Below are positions 1 through 5,559 of a stretch of DNA of 9,272 nt, one piece after another (within the stretch, counting starts at the first letter, position 1; the number at the start of each line of letters is the position of its first letter). Source of the stretch: Chitinophagaceae bacterium (GTDB taxonomy: Bacteria; Bacteroidota; Bacteroidia; Chitinophagales; Chitinophagaceae). The stretch is taken from positions 1 to 9,272 of the forward strand of contig JAIPBY010000091.1 in NCBI GenBank assembly GCA_021738605.1, read 5' to 3'. Below the pieces are notes generated by a model that saw nothing but the letters and a program-made list of their open reading frames with translations, was not told where the DNA came from and did not search any database. The translations under genes and the position numbers were made by a program.

Positions 1-7
1 GGTTTAC

Positions 8-51
8 CAAAAACAAAAAACCCATCATAAATCGTTGATTTACAATGGGTT
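8..51 (-). terminator. Rho-independent terminator after tRNA-Arg
   Basis: Read on the minus strand, 51-19 folds into a long hairpin: AACCCAT pairs with ATGGGTT, two G-T wobbles follow, then TAAATC pairs with GATTTA around a 3-nt AAC loop. It is followed directly by a T-rich tract (TTTTTTGTTTTT). It lies 14 nt beyond the 3' end of the tRNA and would end transcripts from the tRNA/GIY-YIG locus. The fold is read by eye, with no energy calculated. Confidence 0.85.
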
Positions 52-65
52 ATGCTTTGTTTTCG

Positions 66-139
66 TGACCCCGTCAGGATTCAAACCTGAAACCTTTTGA
101 TCCGTAGTCAAATGCTCTATTCAATTGAGCTACGGGGCC
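66..139 (-). tRNA. tRNA-Arg (anticodon ACG), intact
   Basis: This 74-nt tRNA folds completely: 7-bp acceptor stem (GGCCCCG with CGGGGTC, one G-U), D-stem GCTC/GAGC, anticodon stem TTTGA/TCAAA with loop CTACGGA (anticodon ACG), 5-nt variable loop and T-stem TCAGG/CCTGA. The discriminator base is A and CCA is not encoded. Known biology: after A34-to-inosine editing, tRNA-Arg(ACG) reads CGU, CGC and CGA codons and is normally essential. The D-loop has G18-A19 instead of G18-G19, and the T-loop is TTTGAAT, so position 56 is U instead of C; together these replace the usual G19-C56 contact by A19-U56. Its first 10 nt overlap the end of the GIY-YIG ORF. No promoter of its own is visible just upstream; it probably matures from the transcript that starts near 431. 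Confidence 0.95.
108..139 (-). repeat. 32-bp direct repeat, copy A (tRNA 5' half)
   Basis: These 32 bases equal tRNA nt 1-32 (5' end through the last base of the 5' anticodon-stem strand). They recur without mismatch at 375-384 plus 405-426, where a 20-bp palindrome interrupts them. The identity stops at 107/374 and at 140/427. The left boundary falls at the junction of anticodon stem and loop, suggesting that this was the insertion or cleavage point. Confidence 0.93.
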
Positions 140-372
140 ATTGTCTTAATGTACTCCTTACCGGAGCCTGATTTAAGATACTTTTCTCTTTTTCTTGCTT
201 CAGAAAAACTTGGAAAATTCTCTGTAAAGATAAGCTTCCATGGTCTGAAACCCTTAGTAGATTTTGTTTTTCCTGACTCATGTTCTTGAATTCTTCGTCC
301 AAGATCTTTTGTCATTCCGACATAAAATCTACCGTCTTTATAACTCCGTATCACGTACACAATAACCATCAT
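130..372 (-). CDS. GIY-YIG endonuclease, small single-domain, in tRNA gene
   Basis: This 80-residue protein is a nearly bare GIY-YIG nuclease domain. From Met1 at 372 it shows the VYV strand (Tyr6), Y17-V18-G19 (the second half of the GIY-YIG signature), Arg26/Arg27, His31, a GFRPWKLI strand (41-48) and the helix with RKREKYLK, whose Glu63 fits the metal-binding glutamate. Length matches the 80-100 aa stand-alone family seen widely in Bacteroidota. Members are predicted DNA nucleases; the cellular role is mostly unknown. I chose the ATG at 372; the next codon is also ATG. A TTG at 411 would extend it through the palindrome and tRNA remnant (adding CLPAGR), which looks fortuitous. A GGGAG lies 9 nt upstream, partly made by the palindrome. 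The last codons (ATG GCC CCG TAG) run into the tRNA, which supplies the stop. Homing activity is inferred from context. Confidence 0.85.
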   Translation of the reverse strand: MMVIVYVIRSYKDGRFYVGMTKDLGRRIQEHESGKTKSTKGFRPWKLIFTENFPSFSEARKREKYLKSGSGKEYIKTMAP

Positions 373-374
373 CT
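140..374 (-). mobile_element. Putative minimal GIY-YIG element inserted in tRNA-Arg
   Basis: This is the 235-bp stretch between the two copies of the tRNA 5' half. Almost all of it is coding: the ATG lies 2 nt inside the right boundary and the ORF runs through the left boundary into the tRNA. There is no integrase, transposase or terminal inverted repeat. The structure (promoter, 5' half remnant, endonuclease, intact tRNA) suggests an endonuclease gene that entered the anticodon-stem/loop junction and brought or generated a second 5' half, so the tRNA stayed intact. This is an inference from architecture. A tandem duplication followed by divergence is a less likely alternative, because the interior encodes a nuclease and not tRNA or flank. 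Confidence 0.6.
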
Positions 375-426
375 TCAAATGCTCCCTGCCTGCCGGCAGG
401 CAGGTATTCAATTGAGCTACGGGGCC
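375..426 (-). pseudogene. tRNA-Arg 5'-half remnant split by palindrome
   Basis: Positions 405-426 match tRNA nt 1-22 and 375-384 match nt 23-32 exactly. A 20-bp palindrome separates them inside the D-arm, just before the 3' D-stem strand. The 3' half (anticodon onwards) is absent, so it cannot make a tRNA. It carries the same A19 variant as the intact gene, so that change predates the duplication or was homogenised afterwards. The good promoter 10 nt upstream suggests this end is where the original tRNA gene began. Confidence 0.9.
385..404. repeat. Perfect 20-bp palindrome (CCTGCC/GGCAGG type)
   Basis: CCTGCCTGCCGGCAGGCAGG is perfectly self-complementary with no spacer, so either strand can form a hairpin or a cruciform. 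It is inserted into the tRNA remnant with no loss and no duplication of target bases. It is far more GC-rich than its surroundings. In reading frames such palindromes give peptides like LPAGRQAG, which I recall seeing scattered through Bacteroidota proteins; it therefore looks like a dispersed genomic repeat. That last point is memory, not a search. Confidence 0.85.
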
Positions 427-436
427 GATTTGGGGT

Positions 437-467
437 GCAAATATACGATTTTTTACAAATTAAACAG
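437..467 (-). promoter_or_regulatory. Promoter of the tRNA-Arg/GIY-YIG locus
   Basis: On the minus strand TATATTTGC (445-437) is a full match to the Bacteroidota -7 box TAnnTTTG. The -33 region is weaker: CTG at 467-465, 19 nt upstream, in place of TTG. Only 10 nt separate the box from the first base of the tRNA remnant, as expected for a tRNA with a short 5' leader. The -33 part overlaps the end of the desaturase gene. Confidence 0.65.
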
Positions 468-1206
468 AGCCCAATTGATATTGTATTTGAATAATTCCCA
501 ATTTATTCATGATGCGCATGATAAAGAAGGTGGGGTCCCACTCGTATTTCTTTACGGCAAATTTTGCTGATTTGGGGAAATAGTGGTGGTTGTTTTGGAA
601 CAATTCACCCAGTAGAAAAATTCCCCAGCGCTCAGAATTTTTTGAATGATCACCGTTGTCAAAATTGGAGTAGCCATATTTATGACCTACCCAGTTGACG
701 ATAGCACCCTGTACAGGCCCCATCAGGGCATGAATCGGGAGCAATAAGTACCAGTACCAGGCAGGTGCAAAAGCTATATAAAATGATACATAACCAGAAA
801 TCCAGAGGATTCTGGTGATCAGGTTATCTCCAATTTTATCCATTTTGGTCCAAACGGGGAGATAGTCTTTGGTGAACTCAGCTTCAGGAACGTTTTTGCC
901 CACTAGGAAAGCATTGTAAATATTACGCGTATGCATCATCATGTCCCAAACATCCTTGAAAAAATGGGGAGAGTGGGGGTCTTTTTCTGTGTCGCTATAG
1001 GCATGGTGCATCCTGTGCATCACAGCATATGCCCTTGGCACCAGGTAGCTGGATCCTTGGAAAAACCAGGTTAAAAAGTAAAATGTTTTTTCCCAAAATG
1101 GACTGGTCAAATACATTTTATGGGATGCATACCGGTGAAGAAAGAAAGTATGAAAGAACAAAGACGAAAACCAATGAATGAAGAAAAAAGCAAGAATCGC
1201 TACCAT
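460..1206 (-). CDS. Acyl-CoA/fatty acid desaturase, membrane di-iron
   Basis: This 248-aa protein belongs to the membrane fatty-acid desaturase family (acyl-CoA Delta9-desaturase-like), which introduces a double bond into acyl chains using a di-iron centre and O2. The histidine boxes are visible: HRYASH (24-29), HRMHH (64-68) with DTEKDPHSP following, and QNNHH (204-208); a further His is in NWVGHKYG (171-178). Hydrophobic segments lie at about 1-23, 41-57 and 133-165. Length is typical of the short Bacteroidota members (about 240-250 aa). The first residue of the third box is Gln instead of the more common His, which I recall in a subgroup of this family. The ATG at 1206 directly precedes the first membrane segment. 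The stop codon lies 33 nt before the tRNA remnant. Double-bond position and substrate (acyl-CoA, acyl-ACP or lipid) cannot be read from the sequence. Confidence 0.9.
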   Translation of the reverse strand: MVAILAFFFIHWFSSLFFHTFFLHRYASHKMYLTSPFWEKTFYFLTWFFQGSSYLVPRAYAVMHRMHHAYSDTEKDPHSPHFFKDVWDMMMHTRNIYNAFLVGKNVPEAEFTKDYLPVWTKMDKIGDNLITRILWISGYVSFYIAFAPAWYWYLLLPIHALMGPVQGAIVNWVGHKYGYSNFDNGDHSKNSERWGIFLLGELFQNNHHYFPKSAKFAVKKYEWDPTFFIMRIMNKLGIIQIQYQLGSV

Positions 1207-1226
1207 CTCAAGTTAATTGGATAATT

Positions 1227-1265
1227 AAAAAAATTGAGCTTGCAAGGTAATGCATACCTGCTTGC
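1227..1265 (-). terminator. Possible weak terminator after nagB
   Basis: On the minus strand an imperfect hairpin (AGGTA with TACCT around a 5-nt loop, plus two G-C pairs beyond a bulge) lies at 1261-1242. It is followed, after 8 nt, by seven T residues (1233-1227). The stem is short and the spacing to the T run is long, so this is tentative. The same 97-bp gap (1207-1303) must also hold any promoter of the desaturase; I see no good TAnnTTTG box there. Confidence 0.25.
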
Positions 1266-1303
1266 CTTCATTTTTTGTTGAACCAGATTCACAAGAATTT
1301 CTG

Positions 1304-3205
1304 TTAATAATCAAATCTCATAAAGGCCTCTAAAGCGGCATATTGTGGAAGACCCAATTGATCAAACAATTGAGAAGTATCAGCATTGCGGTCTTCCGCC
1401 CTTTGCCAGAATTCTCTGCTGTCTGTTCCCTGGAATACAACGCCATCCTTCTGGGATTGGTGGATGAAGATCCCATTGCGTTTTTGTAGCACTTGATCGG
1501 GGCTCATCGGGATGGCCATATCAATATCCCACATATCCCACTCAGCCCATGCGCCACGGTAAAGCCATAGGTTGCAATTGGCAACAGATTCATCGCCTTC
1601 AGCCTTTAATCTTTGAAGCGCAGCATACATCACATCAAAACAAACCTTGTGCGTACCATGGGGATCAGCAAAATCTCCTGCAGCAAAAATTTGGTGTGGC
1701 TTGATCTTGCGGATCAGATCCATGTGTATTTTAACATCCACGTCTGTTGGTGGATTTTTTTCAATCAATCCGGTTTCATAAAAGGGCAGGTTCATGAAAT
1801 GCATGTTCTCATCCTTCACACCCACATACCTGCAGGTTGCCCTTGCTTCCGTTCTGCGGATCATTCCTTTGATGCTCCTGATCTCAGGTGTATCTTTTTG
1901 GTACTGTGTTTTGGTTTTGATAAATCCTGCGGCATCTTTCCAAATATTTCCGGCCCTGCTCTTGTCAATCTCAAAATAGCTGTCAAATTCTACAGCAAAG
2001 TCAATTTGGCGCATAACAAACTCATCACTTACTGCAATATTCCCGGAAGTCTGGTAGCCAACGTGCACGTCATGCCCTTGTTGAACCAGGCGTATAAAAG
2101 TGCCCCCCATTGAGATGATGTCATCATCTGGGTGAGGGGAGAAGATGATGACCCTTTTTGAAGCGGGATGCCTTCTTTCAGGGTGCCTTGGAACATCTTC
2201 CATTGGCTTTCCGCCAGGCCAGCCGGTGATGGTGTCCCTCAGCCCGTTGAATACGCGCAGGTTCACCTCTGAAACAGGGCCATGTTTTTCAAGGAGATCC
2301 GCCAGGCCTTCGTTCAAATAGTCTTCTCTGGTCAGCATCAGCAATGGCTTGCCCAAAGTAATGGCCATACTGCAAACTGCTTTCCTGATTGTTTTTTCTT
2401 TCCATTCTATGTGGCTTGCAAGCCATGGTGCTTTGAATCTTGTGAGCTCCTGAGAGGAGGCTTCATCAAGATAAAACATGCAGTTATGGTGTTCCTGCAA
2501 AAATGAAGCAGGAACGCTATCGGTGATTTGCCCTTCAATGGAGTCTGCAACAATGGTTGCCTTGCTTTCTCCGAATGCCATGAGCATGATTCTTTTTGCA
2601 TTCAGGATTGAAGCAATTCCCATGGTTACGGCAAGCCGGGGAACCTGGGAGATGTTTTCAAACTCATAGGCATTGGCAAGGCGTGTGCTATTGTCTAAGG
2701 CTGCAATCCTGGTAATCGAATTTCTGCTGGAACCTGGTTCATTGAACCCAATATGTCCATTCACGCCGATACCAAGAATTTGAATGTCGATTCCTCCTGC
2801 ATCAGCAATTGCTTTTTCGTAGGCATCTGCATAGGAATGGATATTGGCTTTTTCAATGGTGCCATCCGGGATGTGGATATTCTTTGGGTCAATGTCTACA
2901 TGTGAGAAAAGAAAGCTGTTCATGAACCGGTGGTAACTCTGCAGAGCATCAGCTTTCAATGGGTAATATTCATCAAGGTTGAAGCTGACCACATTTTTAA
3001 AACTCAGGCCTTCTTCCCTGTGTAGTCTTACCAGTTCCGCGTACAATGTCTTGGGGGTAGATCCGGTTGCCATGCCAAGGATGCATTGCTTTCCGGTTGC
3101 TGCCTTTTCTCTGATGAGTTTGGCGATTTCAGCGGCAATGATTTTGGTGGCCTGTTTAGCACTTTCGTGAATGGAAATGGGTATTTTCTCAAATGAATCG
3201 ATCAT
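1304..3205 (-). CDS. nagB: Glucosamine-6-phosphate deaminase with C-terminal PIG-L/LmbE domain
   Basis: Residue numbers here count from a TTG at 3232. I prefer the ATG at residue 10 (3205), giving 633 aa and starting MIDSFEKIP, because it suits the promoter at 3246-3275. Residues about 20-280 are NagB, converting glucosamine-6-phosphate to fructose-6-phosphate and ammonia: GMATGSTP (53-60), NLDEYYPL (85-92; Asp87 equals E. coli Asp72) and GVNGHIGFNEPGS (156-168; His160 and Glu165 equal His143 and Glu148; Asn158 stands at E. coli Asp141, as in Bacillus-type NagB). Residues about 355-600 are an LmbE/PIG-L deacetylase-like domain: SPHPDDD (365-371) and HGTH (525-528), the expected zinc and catalytic residues. 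This two-domain form is common in Bacteroidota. The substrate of the second domain is not established here; an N-acetylglucosamine derivative would make sense. Cytoplasmic; no signal peptide. Confidence 0.93.
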   Translation of the reverse strand: MIDSFEKIPISIHESAKQATKIIAAEIAKLIREKAATGKQCILGMATGSTPKTLYAELVRLHREEGLSFKNVVSFNLDEYYPLKADALQSYHRFMNSFLFSHVDIDPKNIHIPDGTIEKANIHSYADAYEKAIADAGGIDIQILGIGVNGHIGFNEPGSSRNSITRIAALDNSTRLANAYEFENISQVPRLAVTMGIASILNAKRIMLMAFGESKATIVADSIEGQITDSVPASFLQEHHNCMFYLDEASSQELTRFKAPWLASHIEWKEKTIRKAVCSMAITLGKPLLMLTREDYLNEGLADLLEKHGPVSEVNLRVFNGLRDTITGWPGGKPMEDVPRHPERRHPASKRVIIFSPHPDDDIISMGGTFIRLVQQGHDVHVGYQTSGNIAVSDEFVMRQIDFAVEFDSYFEIDKSRAGNIWKDAAGFIKTKTQYQKDTPEIRSIKGMIRRTEARATCRYVGVKDENMHFMNLPFYETGLIEKNPPTDVDVKIHMDLIRKIKPHQIFAAGDFADPHGTHKVCFDVMYAALQRLKAEGDESVANCNLWLYRGAWAEWDMWDIDMAIPMSPDQVLQKRNGIFIHQSQKDGVVFQGTDSREFWQRAEDRNADTSQLFDQLGLPQYAALEAFMRFDY

Positions 3206-3245
3206 TGCGTGGTTGTTGTAGGTTTGGGTCAATACTTAATACTTT

Positions 3246-3275
3246 CAAAAATAATTTAAAAATGCGAAGAATCAA
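3246..3275 (-). promoter_or_regulatory. nagB promoter, Bacteroidota type
   Basis: On the minus strand TTG (3275-3273), 19 nt, then TATTTTTG (3253-3246), an exact fit to TTG-N19-TAnnTTTG. Transcription would start near 3240, giving a leader of about 35 nt before the ATG at 3205. It lies in the gap after the cyclotransferase gene, so nagB need not depend on read-through from it. Confidence 0.7.
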
Positions 3276-3300
3276 CCTGAATCATCCATTCCCTGTTCAT

Positions 3301-4146
3301 TTACTGCAACCTTATTTCAAAGATTTCTGGCCAAAGCTTGCCTGTTATATAGAGTGTCTTTTCCTTTTTGTTGTAAGCAATTCCATTGAGCACAGCACCA
3401 GACTGCATGGCGGTTGATCCTTCTCTTTTGAGGTAACTGAGATCCGCCCGGCTGTTCTTTTGAAGAAAATCTTGGAGGTTGATCATCCCTACTACATAAC
3501 CACTATTCGGATCAATCTTGAGAATATAGTCATATTGCCAGCGATTGGCATACACATATCCATCAATGAATTCCAATTCATTCAAATTGTTGACTGCACC
3601 ATATTGGTCTTTTACACTCACAATTTTCTTTAGTTTCAGTGTTCGGGGTTCAACGAAATAAAGTTTATCTGATCCTTCGCTGATGATCAGGTTGTTGTCG
3701 TCGTGGGTGATGCCCCATCCTTGTCCGGTCCATGGCAATTGGCCAATGGGCTTGAAGTCTTTTGCAGCATACATGAAAACCAGGTGATTCTCCCAGCTCA
3801 ACTGGTAGATGGTATCATTAAAAACTGTCAATCCCTCTGCAAAGATGAGGCTGTCCATTTTTTGGTTTTTTGAAATTTTTCCGGATTGGATGTCCACCCT
3901 GCGCAGGGTAGACCTTCCAAAAAGGCCTGTACTTTCCAAGAAACTGTTTTGATAGACTTCCAATCCTTGGGTGAAAGCAGCAGTGTCGTGCGGGAATGAA
4001 TTAATTACGGTATAGGACAGGTTTACCGGAGCTGCAATCTGATTTTCAACAATATTGGACTGGTCCTGGCTTTTTTCAGTATTTCCTCCGCAGGAGAACA
4101 ATAAAACAATACATATGATCGTTAGGGATAATTGTAGCCTTTTCAT
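3301..4146 (-). CDS. Glutaminyl-peptide cyclotransferase, plant/bacterial type, lipoprotein
   Basis: This 281-aa protein matches the beta-propeller glutaminyl cyclase family (papaya type), which converts N-terminal Gln of peptides and proteins to pyroglutamate with release of ammonia. A lipoprotein signal is clear: MKRLQLSLTIICIVLLFSC, with Cys19 as the lipidated residue, followed by a polar linker to about residue 42. Family active-site positions can be followed: F58-T-Q60, F102-A-E104-G, W118, G-W144-G, N189-E-L-E192, N-R-W203 and G-K270-L-W-P near the C-terminus. Their spacing agrees well with papaya QC as I remember it, so the enzyme is probably active. It should face the periplasm from the inner or outer membrane. 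It reads away from the M43 protease gene across a 222-bp divergent spacer. A weak promoter candidate (TTG-N18-GAAATTTG) ends about 5 nt before the ATG. Confidence 0.92.
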   Translation of the reverse strand: MKRLQLSLTIICIVLLFSCGGNTEKSQDQSNIVENQIAAPVNLSYTVINSFPHDTAAFTQGLEVYQNSFLESTGLFGRSTLRRVDIQSGKISKNQKMDSLIFAEGLTVFNDTIYQLSWENHLVFMYAAKDFKPIGQLPWTGQGWGITHDDNNLIISEGSDKLYFVEPRTLKLKKIVSVKDQYGAVNNLNELEFIDGYVYANRWQYDYILKIDPNSGYVVGMINLQDFLQKNSRADLSYLKREGSTAMQSGAVLNGIAYNKKEKTLYITGKLWPEIFEIRLQ

Positions 4147-4230
4147 GCCTCAAATTTCTGAATTTATCTTGATGTTCAAGTCAATTTGTTAAGTTCTGGA
4201 TAAAATGGATTGAATGCAGGTTATAAAAAT

Positions 4231-4270
4231 CTTAAAATCTGCCTTGCAATTTGCAATTGCCAATTTTAAG
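4231..4270. repeat. Inverted repeat in divergent intergenic region
   Basis: CTTAAAAT (4231-4238) and ATTTTAAG (4263-4270) are perfect complements. Between them GCAATT and AATTGC (4246-4251 and 4255-4260) form an inner stem around TGC. The inner part is also made of near-identical 7-mers (GCAATTT, GCAATTG, CCAATTT). Both flanking genes start away from this spot, so a terminator is not expected; an operator or a transcript-end structure are both possible. No TAnnTTTG box was found in front of the plus-strand protease. Confidence 0.4.
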
Positions 4271-4368
4271 TGCAAGTTTTACATCCATAATCCCGTAAGG
4301 GAATCCAATCCTTCGAAATACCCCAATAATTCAATCTTCTAGAAAAACCTCATCACCAAACGGTAATT

Positions 4369-5559
4369 ATGAGGCTTTTCATCCTATTCTTCTCTTTCAT
4401 CAGTGCATTGACTGTCAATGCACAACGCAATTGTACCGCTGCTGCTAACACGGCCATGCCTGTTATTTCGGGCCAGAGCAACAGCATGTCTTCAGAAAAA
4501 ATCATTACCATCCCTGTGGTGGTCCATGTTGTATATAACAATACCGTTGAGAACATCAGCGAAGCACAAATCATTTCCCAGATCAACTCACTTAACGCAG
4601 ATTTTGCCAAGTCTAACAAGGATTTTTCCAATGTTCCTTCCGTTTTTGCCAAACTGGCTGCGAACACCAGCATTCGATTTGAACTGGCAAAGACTGATCC
4701 TATGGGAAAGGCTACTACAGGCATCATCAGAAAGAAATCCACCCGAACGATGTGGACCGATGACGACAAAATCAAGTACCTGGCCAATAGCGGCAGTACC
4801 ACCTGGGATGCAAGATCATATTTGAATATTTGGGTTTGCAATACCGTTCCCGGGCTGACCGGATATGCTAGTTTTCCTGGCGCAGAAAGGGCTGTTGATG
4901 GGATTGTGATCAGGTACGATGCTTTTGGTACCATTGGTAAAGTGATGGCTCCCTTCAACCTCGGCAGGACCCTTACACACGAGGTAGGCCATTGGATGGG
5001 ATTGAAGCATCTCTGGGGAGACCAGCAATGTGGTGATGATGGTATTGAGGATACGCCTAAACAGCGCAGCGGAAATTCAGGAGCGCCAGTTTTCCCTAAA
5101 ACAACTGCCTGCAACAATAGTGCTGAAGGCGAAATGTTCATGAACTTCATGGATTTTACCAACGATGCCAGCATGGGCATGTTTACTGCCGGACAAAAAA
5201 TGGCCATGAGGGCGCAGTTTGAGATCAATGGCAAAAGAAACAGTTTGCTCAACTCAAAGGGCCTTGCTCAAGCATGGAATGTAAACATGGAACCTGAAAT
5301 TCTTACTGTCAATACCCGTGATTTGGTGGTTTATCCCAATCCGGTGCAGTCTGGCAACATCAAGTTGTTGGTCAATACAAATCTTGGAAGCAATGGAAAG
5401 AATTTTGCCATCATCTCTTCAAGTGGCCAAATTGTCCAAAAAGGCCATCTACTGGAAATGCAAGAAGAAATCAATGTGCAATCCCTTGCTCCAGGCATCT
5501 ATCAGATTCGCCTGACTGATGTCGCTTCCAATTCTTCTACAAAGTTTATCAAGCAATAA
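4369..5559 (+). CDS. Secreted M43 (pappalysin-like) zinc metalloprotease with T9SS sorting domain
   Basis: This 396-aa protein has a signal peptide (1-18, ending VNA, mature end Gln19), a short propeptide-like region with Cys22, a metalloprotease domain (about 45-285) and a C-terminal T9SS sorting domain (about 318-396: VVYPNP at 320-325, PGIYQIRL and a terminal KFIKQ). HEVGHWMGLKH (204-214) is the metzincin zinc motif (ligands His204, His208 and His214; catalytic Glu205), and MNFMD (258-262) is the Met-turn. GDDGIEDTP and MFTAGQ are family hallmarks of M43. Known of the family: secreted endopeptidases; substrates vary. Export would be Sec across the inner membrane, then T9SS to the surface or medium. 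Of the two disulfides I recall from ulilysin, Cys221-Cys248 is kept while both positions of the other are changed (Ala239 and Ser268). Cys22 may act as a cysteine switch (inference). The ATG at 4369 opens directly into the signal peptide. Confidence 0.95.
   Translation: MRLFILFFSFISALTVNAQRNCTAAANTAMPVISGQSNSMSSEKIITIPVVVHVVYNNTVENISEAQIISQINSLNADFAKSNKDFSNVPSVFAKLAANTSIRFELAKTDPMGKATTGIIRKKSTRTMWTDDDKIKYLANSGSTTWDARSYLNIWVCNTVPGLTGYASFPGAERAVDGIVIRYDAFGTIGKVMAPFNLGRTLTHEVGHWMGLKHLWGDQQCGDDGIEDTPKQRSGNSGAPVFPKTTACNNSAEGEMFMNFMDFTNDASMGMFTAGQKMAMRAQFEINGKRNSLLNSKGLAQAWNVNMEPEILTVNTRDLVVYPNPVQSGNIKLLVNTNLGSNGKNFAIISSSGQIVQKGHLLEMQEEINVQSLAPGIYQIRLTDVASNSSTKFIKQ

Noticed and set aside
140..374. 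Group I intron in the tRNA-Arg gene
   Set aside because: The tRNA at 66-139 is uninterrupted, the 3' half is not duplicated, and the 235 bp are almost all coding, leaving no room for a ribozyme core.
373..411. Extended N-terminus of the GIY-YIG protein from a TTG start (adds CLPAGR)
   Set aside because: The added residues are only translated palindrome and tRNA sequence; the conserved domain starts right after the ATG pair at 372-367.
280..570. A 96-codon plus-strand frame crossing the tRNA remnant and the desaturase end
   Set aside because: It runs antisense through a tRNA piece, a palindrome and a promoter, and has no protein-like composition or motif.
1613..2113. A 166-codon open frame on the plus strand inside nagB
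   Set aside because: Antisense to the conserved LmbE domain, with no recognisable domain and no promoter box ahead.
3206..3232. TTG start adding nine residues to nagB
   Set aside because: The extra residues lack family conservation as far as I recall, and the ATG at 3205 better suits the predicted transcript start near 3240.
4353..5252. A 299-codon open frame on the minus strand, antisense to the protease
   Set aside because: It has no family-like motifs and lies fully opposite a gene with complete zinc, Met-turn and sorting motifs; it reflects codon bias of the real gene.
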